Shown piece by piece: positions 32,700 to 41,531 of a stretch of DNA of 43,975 bases (positions are counted from its first letter, which is position 1; the number at the start of each line of letters is the position of its first letter). The notes beneath the pieces are model-generated. The model did not search any database and was not told the origin of the DNA. It saw only the letters and a program-made list of their open reading frames with translations. The position numbers and the translations under genes were made by a program. This stretch comes from Bacteroidales bacterium (GTDB lineage: Bacteria; Bacteroidota; Bacteroidia; Bacteroidales; F082): positions 1 through 43,975 of the forward strand of contig JACZJI010000070.1 in the NCBI GenBank assembly GCA_014860665.1, in the 5' to 3' direction.

Positions 32700-33227
32700 C
32701 TATTACAATCCATTCTTTTTTATTCAGTTTGAAAGTTCTAAAATGGCCGGCGGATTTTCGTATCCTCTATAATGCTGCCGTTTTGCTCCGATGTAAGTCC
32801 GTACCAAGGCTTTATAACATCCGGTTCTTCTACTTGCTTTCCTCATACTTTCTTCGAATAATATATCTTTAAAGCGAAGAAGATCCGAAGAAGGTACATA
32901 GAAAGTACGAACTTTATAGAGCGTTACATCGGACTTGGTATAGTGTTGGCAGTTGGATAAAACAGCATATGAAAATGAAAATGGAGTAGATTTCTTGCAT
33001 TCCGAAATGGAATTCAACTCATAATTACATTAAAAACCACAGTAACGATTGTGATGAGCGGCAGCTCCGGGGAATCCTGGTATAAATAAAACTGGTATGA
33101 TTTTAAAAAATAAGTCCGCACACGTTGAAAAAAGCGCGCGAGAGATTTATGTTTTTCATGATGAGATCTCTTCGTCTCCCGAAAGCTTTCGGGGTTAACG
33201 CAAGAATGCCCCAGTTTGTTAATTAAC
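32700..33227. other. Gene-free stretch with unexplained structure
   Basis: TCCGATGTAA (32787) recurs inverted at 32924, and TACCAAG (32802) inverted at 32934, but the order of the arms does not give a simple nested hairpin. CTTTCTTCG and CGAAGAAGA pair around 32863-32890. A 97-codon minus-strand frame starts only with TTG and resembles nothing I know. A perfect 16-bp palindrome, CCCGAAAGCTTTCGGG, lies at 33178-33193, of a kind often seen in Bacteroidota intergenic repeats. I cannot assign a function. Confidence 0.4.
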
Positions 33228-34583
33228 CTAGAAAACCAATGTGAAGGTGGCGCCGTTTCCGATACGTGATCTAACGGAAATACTCCCCTTGTGCATTTGC
33301 ATGATCTGTCGCGAAAGGCTTAGTCCAATGCCTGAACCGGTTTTCTTAGATGTAAAAAACGGCATAAAAATCTTATCCATCACATCCTGGTTAATACCGA
33401 TGCCATTATCTGCCACCTCAATAACCGTACGGTTATTCATGTTCACGGAAGCCGTCAAAGAAATCATCCCGTCCCTGTTATTATTAAGTGCATCTATTGC
33501 GTTAAGCAGCAGATTAATCATCACCTGGTCAATCAAATCCGGGTCTGCCAATAATTTAAGGTCAGATGGGAAAATCCGGCTCACAACTTTAATGTTCTGA
33601 TTTTCTAATTTAGAATTCATCAGTTCCATCTGACGTTGAAACATGTCTTCAATATAAAAATACCTGAAGTGTGGTTTCGGTATCCGTGTAAGATTACGAT
33701 ACAGCTCTACAAAGTTCAGCAGCCCTTTGCTTCTCTTTTCTATTGTTGCAATGGCACTTTCAATATTTTCCAAATCTTCGATATCCTCTTCACTGGAAAG
33801 CTCGTGATTTTTTTGATACTCTCTAATAATATCCTGAACCGTAGAAGCAAGTGAGGAAATCGGAGTGATTGAATTCATAATTTCATGAGTCAGCACTCTG
33901 ATAAGCATTTGCCAGGATTCAATTTCTTTTTGTTCCAGTTCCGGATGAATATCCTGCAATGACACCAGCAAATATTTATCACCGCGCATCAGAAACTCTG
34001 TAGCATGTATGGAAAGCTGTAATAATTCGTCTTCAACGTACAATTTAACAAGTTTCTTTTCACCAGCCCTTATTTCCATCAAAGTGGTGGAAAGTTCATC
34101 CGAAATTTTCTTCAGTTCCTGGATGTTCCTGACATGTTTTACCTGCAACAGGCGTTTTACTGCATTATTATATACATCGACTTTTCCGTCATGTTTGAAA
34201 ACCAGAACCCCAATGCTAACATGCTGAATCACTGTAAGCAGATAATTGAAATTCTCCTCCTTTTCAGTTTTGGTTCTTTTGAAAGCATCCAGCACCTCAT
34301 TCATTTCCTGGCTAAGGGCATCGAAACTTTTTCCCATTTCGTTGTCAATAAAAGAGCCCATAAAATCAGAATGACGAATAGATTCAAAAAAATGGGTGAG
34401 TTTGCGGTTGGTCTGTTCGGTATAACGAATAAGAAAAATTACCTGAGCAAGCAACAAAGCTGAAAGAATTATCGTGCTTATAAAGTAAGCCGATTTCTCA
34501 TGGAAAGCGAAGATCAAAAAAAGCGTAATGATAATCAGGCTAACCCTGAGGATTATCTGAAATCGAAATTTCTTATAAACCAT
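33228..34583 (-). CDS. NtrB-like sensor histidine kinase
   Basis: It should phosphorylate the NtrC-like regulator encoded just upstream. It has two membrane segments at the N-terminus (about residues 8-27 and 30-51) with almost no periplasmic loop. A HAMP-like linker, a PAS-like domain at about 105-205 (VSIGVLVFKHDGKVDVYN), a HisKA domain with VLTHEIMNSITPI and an ATPase domain with LLLNAIDALNNN, VADNGIGI and KKTGSGIGLSLSRQI follow. I chose ATG 34583, which overlaps the regulator's end by 11 bp; a TTG three codons earlier is less likely. The lack of a periplasmic sensor suggests a signal within the membrane or cytoplasm. Confidence 0.9.
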   Translation of the reverse strand: MVYKKFRFQIILRVSLIIITLFLIFAFHEKSAYFISTIILSALLLAQVIFLIRYTEQTNRKLTHFFESIRHSDFMGSFIDNEMGKSFDALSQEMNEVLDAFKRTKTEKEENFNYLLTVIQHVSIGVLVFKHDGKVDVYNNAVKRLLQVKHVRNIQELKKISDELSTTLMEIRAGEKKLVKLYVEDELLQLSIHATEFLMRGDKYLLVSLQDIHPELEQKEIESWQMLIRVLTHEIMNSITPISSLASTVQDIIREYQKNHELSSEEDIEDLENIESAIATIEKRSKGLLNFVELYRNLTRIPKPHFRYFYIEDMFQRQMELMNSKLENQNIKVVSRIFPSDLKLLADPDLIDQVMINLLLNAIDALNNNRDGMISLTASVNMNNRTVIEVADNGIGINQDVMDKIFMPFFTSKKTGSGIGLSLSRQIMQMHKGSISVRSRIGNGATFTLVF

Positions 34584-35952
34584 ATTTTTCAATTCTTCGG
34601 TAAAGAGAAGCCCGCGTTAAACCCAGCTCTTTTGCTGCACGGCTGATATTTCCACCATATTTGTCCACCACCTTACGGATGAGCATCTTTTCAGTGTCCT
34701 CAAGATTCATGTTTGCGGGTAAAACATCCTGTGAATTTTCTTTATTTATTTCATTCATAAAAAAATCTTCCGGCTCCAGGATATTTCCTTCGCTCATGAT
34801 AATAGCACGTTCAACGGCATGTTGCAATTCCCTGATATTACCCGGCCAGTTATGCATTTGAAGCCGTTTCAATGTGCCGGCATTAATACGTTTTTGTGAA
34901 ATCTTATATTTTTTGCAATAAGTCTCTATGTAATAAGTAATCAAAGGTTCAATATCTTCAATTCTTTCCCGCAATGGTGGAATTGTGATTTCAACAGTAT
35001 TGACCCGATAAAGCAAATCCTGCCGGAACTTATTTTCGCGTACCATCTCATACAAGGGCATGTTGGTAGCACAAATCAGCCTTACGTCTACAGGAATTTC
35101 CTTGCTTGACCCAAGACGTACCACCTTCCTGCTCTGCAAAACACTTAACAACTTTGATTGCAAATTGGGCAAAAGATTCCCTATTTCATCAAGAAAAAGA
35201 GTTCCTTTATTAGCTACCTCGAAACGTCCTGGACGATCTTCACGCGCATCAGTAAAAGCACCTTTTTTGTAACCAAACAATTCACTTTCGAAAAGAGTTT
35301 CCGTAATAGCACCCAAATCAACATTGATAAACATTTGGCTATTGCGGTGTGAAGCTCTGTGTATGGCTCTGGCTATGACTTCTTTTCCAGTTCCATTTTC
35401 ACCAAGAATCAGAACATTAGCATCAGTTTTAGCCACTTTCTCTACCGTTTTAAGCACTTTTTTCATGGAATCAGAGGTTCCGATAATGTTGCTGAACACA
35501 TGATCCTGATCAGCAGCAAGCATTTTATTGGTTCCTCTGAGATTTTCCAATTCCACTTTTGAAGCTCTTATATTGAGCGAGGCTTCAAGCGTAGCTAATA
35601 ATTTATTGTTTTCCCAAGGTTTGAGGATAAAATTCGTAGCTCCTTCTTTTATTCCCTGAACAGCCAGTTCCACATCACCATATCCGGTAATAAAGATAAC
35701 AATGGCTGCCGGATCGATTTCCAAAATTTTATTCAGCCAGTGGAAACCTTCCTTACCACTAGTAGCATCACGTGAAAAGTTCATGTCTAATAAAATGACA
35801 TCATAACTCTCATTTCTGAGAAGGTCAGGAATATTTTCCGGATTTTTTTCAGTATGAATTGTTTGAAAGTGCTGACGCAGATACATTTTTGCTGCCAGCA
35901 AAATATCTGTATCGTCGTCTACTATTAGTATTCGCGCATTAATTTTAGACAT
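34573..35952 (-). CDS. NtrC-family sigma-54-dependent response regulator
   Basis: The protein has 459 residues: receiver domain (phospho-acceptor Asp56 in LLDMNFS), AAA+ domain and Fis-type HTH. The AAA+ part has the Walker A loop LGENGTGKEV, the sigma-54 contact loop as GAFTDA rather than GAFTGA, LFLDEIGNL (Walker B) and the arginine-rich LPPLRERIEDIE-like segment. The C-terminal helix-turn-helix is NISRAAKELGLTRASLYRRI. The receiver contains a short insert (SRDATSGKEG) after the phosphorylation site, seen in Bacteroidota members. It is divergent from an ABC transporter, its probable target. A minus-strand -7 box lies at 36017-36024. Confidence 0.92.
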   Translation of the reverse strand: MSKINARILIVDDDTDILLAAKMYLRQHFQTIHTEKNPENIPDLLRNESYDVILLDMNFSRDATSGKEGFHWLNKILEIDPAAIVIFITGYGDVELAVQGIKEGATNFILKPWENNKLLATLEASLNIRASKVELENLRGTNKMLAADQDHVFSNIIGTSDSMKKVLKTVEKVAKTDANVLILGENGTGKEVIARAIHRASHRNSQMFINVDLGAITETLFESELFGYKKGAFTDAREDRPGRFEVANKGTLFLDEIGNLLPNLQSKLLSVLQSRKVVRLGSSKEIPVDVRLICATNMPLYEMVRENKFRQDLLYRVNTVEITIPPLRERIEDIEPLITYYIETYCKKYKISQKRINAGTLKRLQMHNWPGNIRELQHAVERAIIMSEGNILEPEDFFMNEINKENSQDVLPANMNLEDTEKMLIRKVVDKYGGNISRAAKELGLTRASLYRRIEKYGL

Positions 35953-36002
35953 AATCTTCTACAAAAAGCTGTTTCAAAATCGATACTAAAATTACAAATA
36001 AT

Positions 36003-36024
36003 TGTACATTGATGTACAAATATA
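36003..36024 (-). promoter_or_regulatory. Promoter and palindromic site of the ntrC-like gene
   Basis: The minus strand carries TATATTTG at 36017-36024. The perfect inverted repeat TGTACAT-TG-ATGTACA (36003-36018) directly overlaps the expected transcription start, so it is a candidate autoregulatory operator. Confidence 0.5.
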
Positions 36025-36198
36025 TGGACGATTTCGAACACAAATAGTTACAGATTCAAAATAAAATTATTTAATTATTTGATTTTCATAAAATTATAAG
36101 TATTGGCATAAAATTAGATGATATATTATTGGGTTTAGTTATTTAATACTTCAGATGTAGACTTTTCGGGAAGTTTTTGAGATAGCTCAGGGTAGCAA

Positions 36199-36226
36199 CA
36201 GGAAATTCCTGAAAAGTTTACATTTG
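36199..36226 (+). promoter_or_regulatory. Promoter and palindrome of the ABC transporter operon
   Basis: The -7 box TACATTTG (36219-36226) lies 19 bp before the ATG. A perfect palindrome CAGGAAATTCCTG (36199-36211) sits just upstream, near the place of the -33 box, and may bind the regulator. Confidence 0.55.
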
Positions 36227-36245
36227 TATATAAATGCAATAAATT

Positions 36246-36929
36246 ATGATAGAAACCATAGGCCTCAAAAAAATCTTCAAATCAGGTGCGATTCAGACGG
36301 TTGCTTTAACTGACATCAACTTAAAAGTAGAAAAAGGAGAATTTATGGCCGTTATGGGCCCTTCGGGTTGCGGAAAATCTACATTGCTTAATTTGCTTGG
36401 TATGATTGATGGAGCAACAGAAGGCAGTTATTATTTCATGGGGAGAAATGTTAGCCGTCTTCAGGAAAAGGAGAAGACCAATTTGAGAAAACGCACTATT
36501 GGTTTTATTTTTCAGAATTTTAACCTTATTGATGACCTGAGCCTTTGGGAGAACATTGAGCTTCCATTGATTTATCAAGGCGTAAAAAGATCTGAGCGTA
36601 AAAAAAAGGTTGATACTGTGATTGAACAACTGGAAATAAGCCATAGGAAAGACCTTTTTCCTTCACAATTATCAGGGGGGCAGCAACAAAGAGTAGCAGT
36701 TGCACGAGCTATTGTCGGTGGTCCCAGCTTACTTCTCGCGGACGAACCTACCGGCAATCTGGACTCTATGCACGGTGAAGTTGTCATGAACCTTTTAAGC
36801 GAGCTCAACAAGCAAGGGATGACTATTGTGATGGTAACTCACTCACAACACGATGCCAGTTACTGCCGCAGAATTGTACATCTGTTTGATGGGCAGATCA
36901 TCAACGAAAATCTGAATCGTATTAACTAA
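36246..36929 (+). CDS. ABC transporter ATP-binding protein (MacB/LolD type)
   Basis: It is the ATPase subunit of a MacB/FtsX-type ABC system (227 residues). All motifs are intact: Walker A GPSGCGKSTLLNLL at 38-51, Q loop GFIFQNFNLIDDLSLWENIELPL, signature LSGGQQQRVAVARAI, Walker B LLLADEPTGNLDS and H loop MVTHS. Proteins of this class move lipoproteins, peptides or signals across the envelope rather than import nutrients. The permease gene follows after 51 bp. Confidence 0.95.
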   Translation: MIETIGLKKIFKSGAIQTVALTDINLKVEKGEFMAVMGPSGCGKSTLLNLLGMIDGATEGSYYFMGRNVSRLQEKEKTNLRKRTIGFIFQNFNLIDDLSLWENIELPLIYQGVKRSERKKKVDTVIEQLEISHRKDLFPSQLSGGQQQRVAVARAIVGGPSLLLADEPTGNLDSMHGEVVMNLLSELNKQGMTIVMVTHSQHDASYCRRIVHLFDGQIINENLNRIN

Positions 36930-36980
36930 CCAAACCCAATTGAAAACAGATTTATGAGATTAGTTTAATACAAAAGAAAC

Positions 36981-39437
36981 ATGCTGAACTTTTTTAAAAC
37001 ATCTCTCCGCATCCTGGTCAAGCAAAAGGGTTATACCTTGCTCAATTTGCTGGGACTCATTACGGGTTTGGTTGCTTTTGTATTCATCTATCTTTATATT
37101 CAGAACGAAATATCTTACGACAGGGGATGGAAAAATTACCGCCATTTATTCCGTTTAACAGCAGAATATTCAACAGGAGATTCTCTAAACAAATTAGCCC
37201 TTACTTCATACCCTCAAGCCAAAATCTTAAAAAAGACATTTCCTGAGGTACTTCAGTCAACACGTCTTTTTTTTAATGATCCCTCAGATAATAACGCGGT
37301 TTCTGCAGTACGTTACGAAGGCAAGTATTATGACATCCCTTACATGACCTTTGCTGATGCTCAATTTTTCAAAGTATTTGACTATACTTTTACAGAAGGG
37401 AACCCTGATTCCTGTTTGGTAAAACCAAACAGCTTAGTCATCAGCGAAGCCATAAAAAAACAAATCTTCGGTTCGGCACCAGCGCTGGGGAAAAAATTAC
37501 AAACCAGCGTAAGGACATATACAGTAACTGGTGTATTTAAAAAGCCTTCAACGCCATCTCATCTCCGCTTTAATGCGCTCATTTCCTTTAGTTCACTAGA
37601 CAAAACAGAATTAGCAACACTTGACAGCAGTTTATTATTTTCGACCTGCTATACCTATGTCAGACTTGCCAAAAATGTGAACGTAAAAAGTTTTGATACA
37701 CATGTCAATAAGATGATGGACACCTTGGTGGGGGACTATATCAAGAAGGAAAAGATTGAGATTGGAGGAGGCTATTATCATGTCCATTTCCAGCCCATTT
37801 ACAAAATCCACTTTTCCAAAGGCTTATATTTCGATAGTCATACGAATAATCAAATTTATTACCTGTATCTTTTTGGTATTATTGCTTTTTTCATTCTGCT
37901 TACCGCCTCCATCAATTACATCAACCTGACAACAGCTCGGGCCATCAAAAAGGCACGTGAAACAGGTGTAAGGAAAGTAATTGGTGCAAACAGAAAGCAG
38001 ATGCTCATGCAATACATCAGCGAGTCACTTTTACTAATATTCATTGCGTTTTTTGTTGCGCTTAGTGTTATTGAATTATTATTGCCCAAACTGAATGAAT
38101 TGGTACAACAACATATTGTTTTAATTAACAGTTTAACTTCAGGTAGCGGGGTCATCTTTGGTTTGATACTCATACTCATCGTATTTTTACTTTCATTACT
38201 CAGTGGCAGTTTTCCGGCTCTAGTACTGTACTCTCTAGACCCAGCGGCAGTTTTGCGTGGCAATAACATCGTACTTGCTAACGGAAAACGACGGCAGTTG
38301 ACAACTGCAAAACTCCGAAAAGTCCTAGTAGTCTTTCAATATCTTGTAGCCATAGGAATGATCATCGCCACAGTGATCATTTCTAATCAGGTACATTATG
38401 TCAAGAATATAAACTTAGGATTTAACCAAAATCAGCTTTTGGTGGTAAATTCCCCACCCGACACTTCCTTTGCACGAAGAGAGGCTTCTTTTGTAGCTAC
38501 ACTGAAACAAGGTCCTTCTATAAAAATGGTTACTTCGGCCGCCAACCTACCTGGATATTTGACAGGAAGGATATTATTCAGGGTAGGGAACAACTCAAAA
38601 AGTGAGGTTTATACGATGAACAGTTACATTGTGGGGAAAGATTATTTTAAAATGCTGGAGATCCCAATTGTAAAAGGCAGAACGTTTTCTCAAACTATGC
38701 ACGACGATTCAACCGAGAACCTGATCATAAATGAAGCCGCTGTCAAATATTTACGATTAAACGACAGTAATGCTATAGGAGCCACGATTCAAACTCCTAC
38801 CGGGGAGAAAGGAAAGATTATTGGAATCGTGAAAAATTTCAACTTTTCCTCGTTGCATCAAGCCATCGAGCCACTGGTATTCATGTATAGACCCCAATTT
38901 CCAAGATATATTTTAATACGTTATAAGGAGAACGAAAAAGCACAAACCTTAGATTACGTGATGAAAACCTGGGATAAATTCAATCCAGGATACAATATCT
39001 ATTACACTTCTTTGAAACAAAAGATCGATGATCTTTACGGTCCGGATCAACGTATGCTTTCGCTGTTTATTTATTTTTCACTAATCGTACTGTTTATTTC
39101 CTTATTAGGATTATATGGATTGTCGGCTTATCTGATCGAACAACGTTCGAAAGAAATCAGCATCAGAAAGGTGCTTGGAGGATCGAATAACCAGATATTA
39201 ATTCTGTTATTAAAAGAATACCTGGCTCTAGTAGTCCTTGCAGGGGCGTTGGCTTCTCCCATTGTGTATTTTCTTATCAAAAATTGGCTGGAAAGTTTCG
39301 CCTATCACATCAACCTAAGCATTTTCTATTCTATTCTGAGTATTCTTTTTGTGTGTCTTATTTCAGCCCTCACTGTTTTGATACAATCAAACAGAATCCT
39401 TGGGAAAAGTCCTTCAGAATATCTAAAATATGAATAG
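36981..39437 (+). CDS. FtsX/MacB-type ABC transporter permease
   Basis: The protein has 818 residues and the double-FtsX layout common in Bacteroidota. It starts with a first membrane helix at about 20-42 and a large periplasmic MacB-core domain. Three helices follow at about 285-305, 340-365 and 390-415. A second helix is near 452-472, with a second periplasmic domain and three more helices near 692-718, 745-765 and 780-802. The conserved QRSKEISIRKVLGGS near 722 and KKARETGVRKVIGANRKQM near 316 mark the two FtsX domains. Such pairs often export antimicrobial compounds or act in envelope stress. The substrate is unknown. Control by the adjacent NtrB/C-like system is inferred from position. 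Confidence 0.92.
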   Translation: MLNFFKTSLRILVKQKGYTLLNLLGLITGLVAFVFIYLYIQNEISYDRGWKNYRHLFRLTAEYSTGDSLNKLALTSYPQAKILKKTFPEVLQSTRLFFNDPSDNNAVSAVRYEGKYYDIPYMTFADAQFFKVFDYTFTEGNPDSCLVKPNSLVISEAIKKQIFGSAPALGKKLQTSVRTYTVTGVFKKPSTPSHLRFNALISFSSLDKTELATLDSSLLFSTCYTYVRLAKNVNVKSFDTHVNKMMDTLVGDYIKKEKIEIGGGYYHVHFQPIYKIHFSKGLYFDSHTNNQIYYLYLFGIIAFFILLTASINYINLTTARAIKKARETGVRKVIGANRKQMLMQYISESLLLIFIAFFVALSVIELLLPKLNELVQQHIVLINSLTSGSGVIFGLILILIVFLLSLLSGSFPALVLYSLDPAAVLRGNNIVLANGKRRQLTTAKLRKVLVVFQYLVAIGMIIATVIISNQVHYVKNINLGFNQNQLLVVNSPPDTSFARREASFVATLKQGPSIKMVTSAANLPGYLTGRILFRVGNNSKSEVYTMNSYIVGKDYFKMLEIPIVKGRTFSQTMHDDSTENLIINEAAVKYLRLNDSNAIGATIQTPTGEKGKIIGIVKNFNFSSLHQAIEPLVFMYRPQFPRYILIRYKENEKAQTLDYVMKTWDKFNPGYNIYYTSLKQKIDDLYGPDQRMLSLFIYFSLIVLFISLLGLYGLSAYLIEQRSKEISIRKVLGGSNNQILILLLKEYLALVVLAGALASPIVYFLIKNWLESFAYHINLSIFYSILSILFVCLISALTVLIQSNRILGKSPSEYLKYE

Positions 39438-39479
39438 TCTTTTTCCCTTCCGGCATAATGCCGGAAAGGATGTAAGACT
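39436..39479. terminator. Hairpin between convergent permease and ammonium transporter genes
   Basis: TTCCGGCAT and ATGCCGGAA pair perfectly, and AGTCTT/AAGACT extend the structure outside. It has no clear T-run after it on either strand, so it may be a weak bidirectional terminator. Confidence 0.5.
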
Positions 39480-39557
39480 ACAACTCAAAAACAAAACCAC
39501 GTTAAATGTATCTTCTTCTGGACAAAAACCATGGTAGTTTTGCCACCAAAATTTCTT

Positions 39558-40952
39558 CTAATCAAATGTTGTATAAGCTGCTTCACCATGCATGGATTCA
39601 TCAAGTCCCAAAGCTTCCTGTTGTTCGGTAGCACGTAATCCAAACAGCTTATTCACAATAACAAACAGAATAAAGGTCCCGACACCTGAATAAACTATGG
39701 TTGCCGAAACAGCCAGTAACTGTACTACAAACTGGTGTGGGTTTCCATAAAAAGCACCACTATATGCAGCCTGAATTGCAGGAGTTGCAAACAAGCCCGT
39801 TAGCAGCGCGCCTAAAATTCCACCCATACCATGGACACCAAAAGCATCCAGCGTATCATCATATCCTAATCTTGGTTTCACATAAGCCACCATAAAGAAA
39901 CAGACAAGCGAGACCATCACACCAATAACCATTGCTCCTACAACATCTACAAAACCTGCTGCAGGGGTTATGGCGACCAGTCCGGCAACGGCGCCTGTTG
40001 CCACACCAACAAGAGTAGGTTTCTTCCCGATAATCCAATCAAGCATAGCCCAGGTAAATGCTGCAGCTGCAGTAGCAATGTGTGTTGCAAGAAATGCACT
40101 TGCAGCCAGTCCGTCAGCTGCGAGGCCGCTTCCTGCATTAAACCCAAACCATCCAAACCATAACAATGCAGCTCCAATAGCAACAAAAGGAATATTATGA
40201 GGAGGAATAGCATGTCCTTCATAATCACGACGTTTTTTCAACATAATAGCCATAACCAGAGCGGCAATACCTGCATTAATATGAACTACGGTACCTCCGG
40301 CAAAATCCAGAGCTCCCAATTTTGCCAACCATCCGTCTGATGACCAGACCCAGTGTGCAACAGGGTTATAAATAAACAAAGCCCACAGTAATGAGAAAAT
40401 CAGAAAACCTTTAAACTTTATTCTTTCTGCGAAAGCACCGATAATTAAAGCAGGTGTAATGACAGCGAACATCATCTGAAAAAGTATAAAGACAATGTGC
40501 GGGATGGTACCAATCATCACCGGTACGCCGTTTACAAATTTGCCGCTTGGTTGTGAATGTGAAATGAAATAAGGACTTAAATCATTGATATGAATTCCGT
40601 GTAAAAAAGCCCAGTGAAATCCGCCGATGAAAGGTGCTAAAACTCCTTTGGAGCTTCCAAATGCCAGACTGTATCCGCAGGCCACCCATTCGATGCTAAT
40701 TACTGCTGTAATAATAAAACACTGCATCAGTACGTTCAAAATGTTTTTGCGTCGAACAAGACCACCATAAAACAAAGCCAGTCCGGGAATGGTCATTAAT
40801 AAAACCAAAGCAGTAGCAACAATCATCCAGGCGGTGTCACCAGTGTTAATCGCAGGAGCGACCACGGCTGTCGCCGCAGAAGCTCCTTGCGCCATTAAAG
40901 GAAAACTTAAAAACGTAAAAAAAGCAAAAAACGCAACACTTAATTTTTTCAT
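39558..40952 (-). CDS. amtB: Ammonium transporter (Amt family), copy 1
   Basis: It is an inner-membrane trimeric channel for ammonium with about 11 membrane helices after a cleavable signal peptide (MKKLSVAFFAFFTFLSFPLMAQG). The twin pore histidines are in FAGGTVVHINAG and DAFGVHGMGG, and GLALFYGGLVRRKN is the typical first helix. I chose ATG 40952, which puts the signal peptide first; ATG 40994 would add 14 residues before it. The product is 464 residues. It follows glnB by about 110 bp on the same strand, the widespread glnK-amtB pairing in which PII blocks the channel. Confidence 0.94.
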   Translation of the reverse strand: MKKLSVAFFAFFTFLSFPLMAQGASAATAVVAPAINTGDTAWMIVATALVLLMTIPGLALFYGGLVRRKNILNVLMQCFIITAVISIEWVACGYSLAFGSSKGVLAPFIGGFHWAFLHGIHINDLSPYFISHSQPSGKFVNGVPVMIGTIPHIVFILFQMMFAVITPALIIGAFAERIKFKGFLIFSLLWALFIYNPVAHWVWSSDGWLAKLGALDFAGGTVVHINAGIAALVMAIMLKKRRDYEGHAIPPHNIPFVAIGAALLWFGWFGFNAGSGLAADGLAASAFLATHIATAAAAFTWAMLDWIIGKKPTLVGVATGAVAGLVAITPAAGFVDVVGAMVIGVMVSLVCFFMVAYVKPRLGYDDTLDAFGVHGMGGILGALLTGLFATPAIQAAYSGAFYGNPHQFVVQLLAVSATIVYSGVGTFILFVIVNKLFGLRATEQQEALGLDESMHGEAAYTTFD

Positions 40953-41061
40953 TTTAATATCTTTATGTGTTGTCCACATGAGCTTGAAGGACATCTTTTT
41001 TCACCGATTTTATCGACAAGAAAAAGCTTCTGTCTTTTCATGTTTTCAACCGGGTTAAGGA

Positions 41062-41427
41062 CTATTTTTCTTCCAATTCATGTTCATGGTTAAACAGGGC
41101 GTCGGGCCCGCTTTCACCGGTACGGATCCTATAAGTGGCTTCTATGTCTGAAACAAAGATTTTACCGTCACCCATTTCGCCTGTTCGTGCGGCTTTCATG
41201 ATCGCGTTGACCGTCTTATCGACATTTTGATCACGGACAACAATCGAAAGCATGTGCCTCTGAATGTAATGAGAATGAAATACTTGTCCTCTTACGACCT
41301 GGTCAGCCGTAGACTTCCCAAGGCCGGTTATGTCCCAGTAAGAAAACCAGTCAATTCCGACTTCATACAAAGCCTTTTTGACATCCTCAAACTTTGACTT
41401 CCGAATAATGGCTTCAATTTTTTTCAT
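41062..41427 (-). CDS. glnB: PII nitrogen regulatory protein with unusual T-loop
   Basis: It is a trimeric signal protein that binds ATP/ADP and normally 2-oxoglutarate and controls ammonium transport and nitrogen enzymes. The ATP-site parts TGEMGDGKIFV and IRTGESGPDAL are intact, and the opening MKKIEAIIRKSKFEDV is typical. The T-loop differs: the tyrosine uridylylated in E. coli (Tyr51) is Phe50 here, and the glutamine and lysine that bind 2-oxoglutarate (Gln39, Lys58 in E. coli) have no clear counterparts. The length is 121. amtB follows on the same strand. Upstream is a terminator only about 25 nt from the ATG and no visible promoter between, so expression probably depends on passing that terminator. 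Confidence 0.93.
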   Translation of the reverse strand: MKKIEAIIRKSKFEDVKKALYEVGIDWFSYWDITGLGKSTADQVVRGQVFHSHYIQRHMLSIVVRDQNVDKTVNAIMKAARTGEMGDGKIFVSDIEATYRIRTGESGPDALFNHEHELEEK

Positions 41428-41451
41428 GGTTTTAGTTTTAGAGTTTGGTTA

Positions 41452-41489
41452 AACAAAAAAGGCTTACGGGATTTTCCCATAAGCCTTTA
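41452..41489 (-). terminator. Intrinsic terminator in the glnB leader
   Basis: On the minus strand GGCTTATGGGA pairs with TCCCGTAAGCC (11 bp including one G-U) around AAA, extended by A-U pairs and followed by TTTTTTG. The same DNA read on the + strand has an A-C mismatch, so it is built for minus-strand transcription. It ends about 25 nt before the glnB ATG. Confidence 0.88.
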
Positions 41490-41531
41490 TATTTAATTTT
41501 AAAATATTTCTCTTAATGGGATTAACTTAAG
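41461..41531 (-). promoter_or_regulatory. Putative attenuator (alternative pairings) of glnB-amtB
   Basis: Segment 1 (minus CTTAA, 41527-41531, at the leader stop codon) can pair with the end of segment 2. Segment 2 (minus TCCCATTAAG, 41512-41521) can pair with segment 3 (minus CTTATGGGA, 41475-41483), which is the terminator's 5' arm, by 9 bp with one bulge. Segments 3 and 4 (41461-41471) form the terminator. A ribosome stalled on the Gln codons at 41542-41550 would cover segment 1 and favour 2:3, the antiterminator. A ribosome at the stop codon would cover segment 2 and favour termination. Confidence 0.6.

Noticed and set aside
32724..33017. 97-codon minus-strand gene
   Set aside because: It has only a TTG start with no Shine-Dalgarno, overlaps inverted repeats and resembles no family known to me. 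It is kept only as an open question.
35953..36245. Sigma-54 promoter (-24/-12) for the ABC operon
   Set aside because: TTGGCAT at about 36102 is a fair -24 half, but the -12 half is TTAGA instead of TTGCA, so the GG-N10-GC spacing fails.
40953..40994. Upstream ATG start for ammonium transporter copy 1
   Set aside because: It would place 14 residues before a typical signal peptide; not excluded, but less likely.
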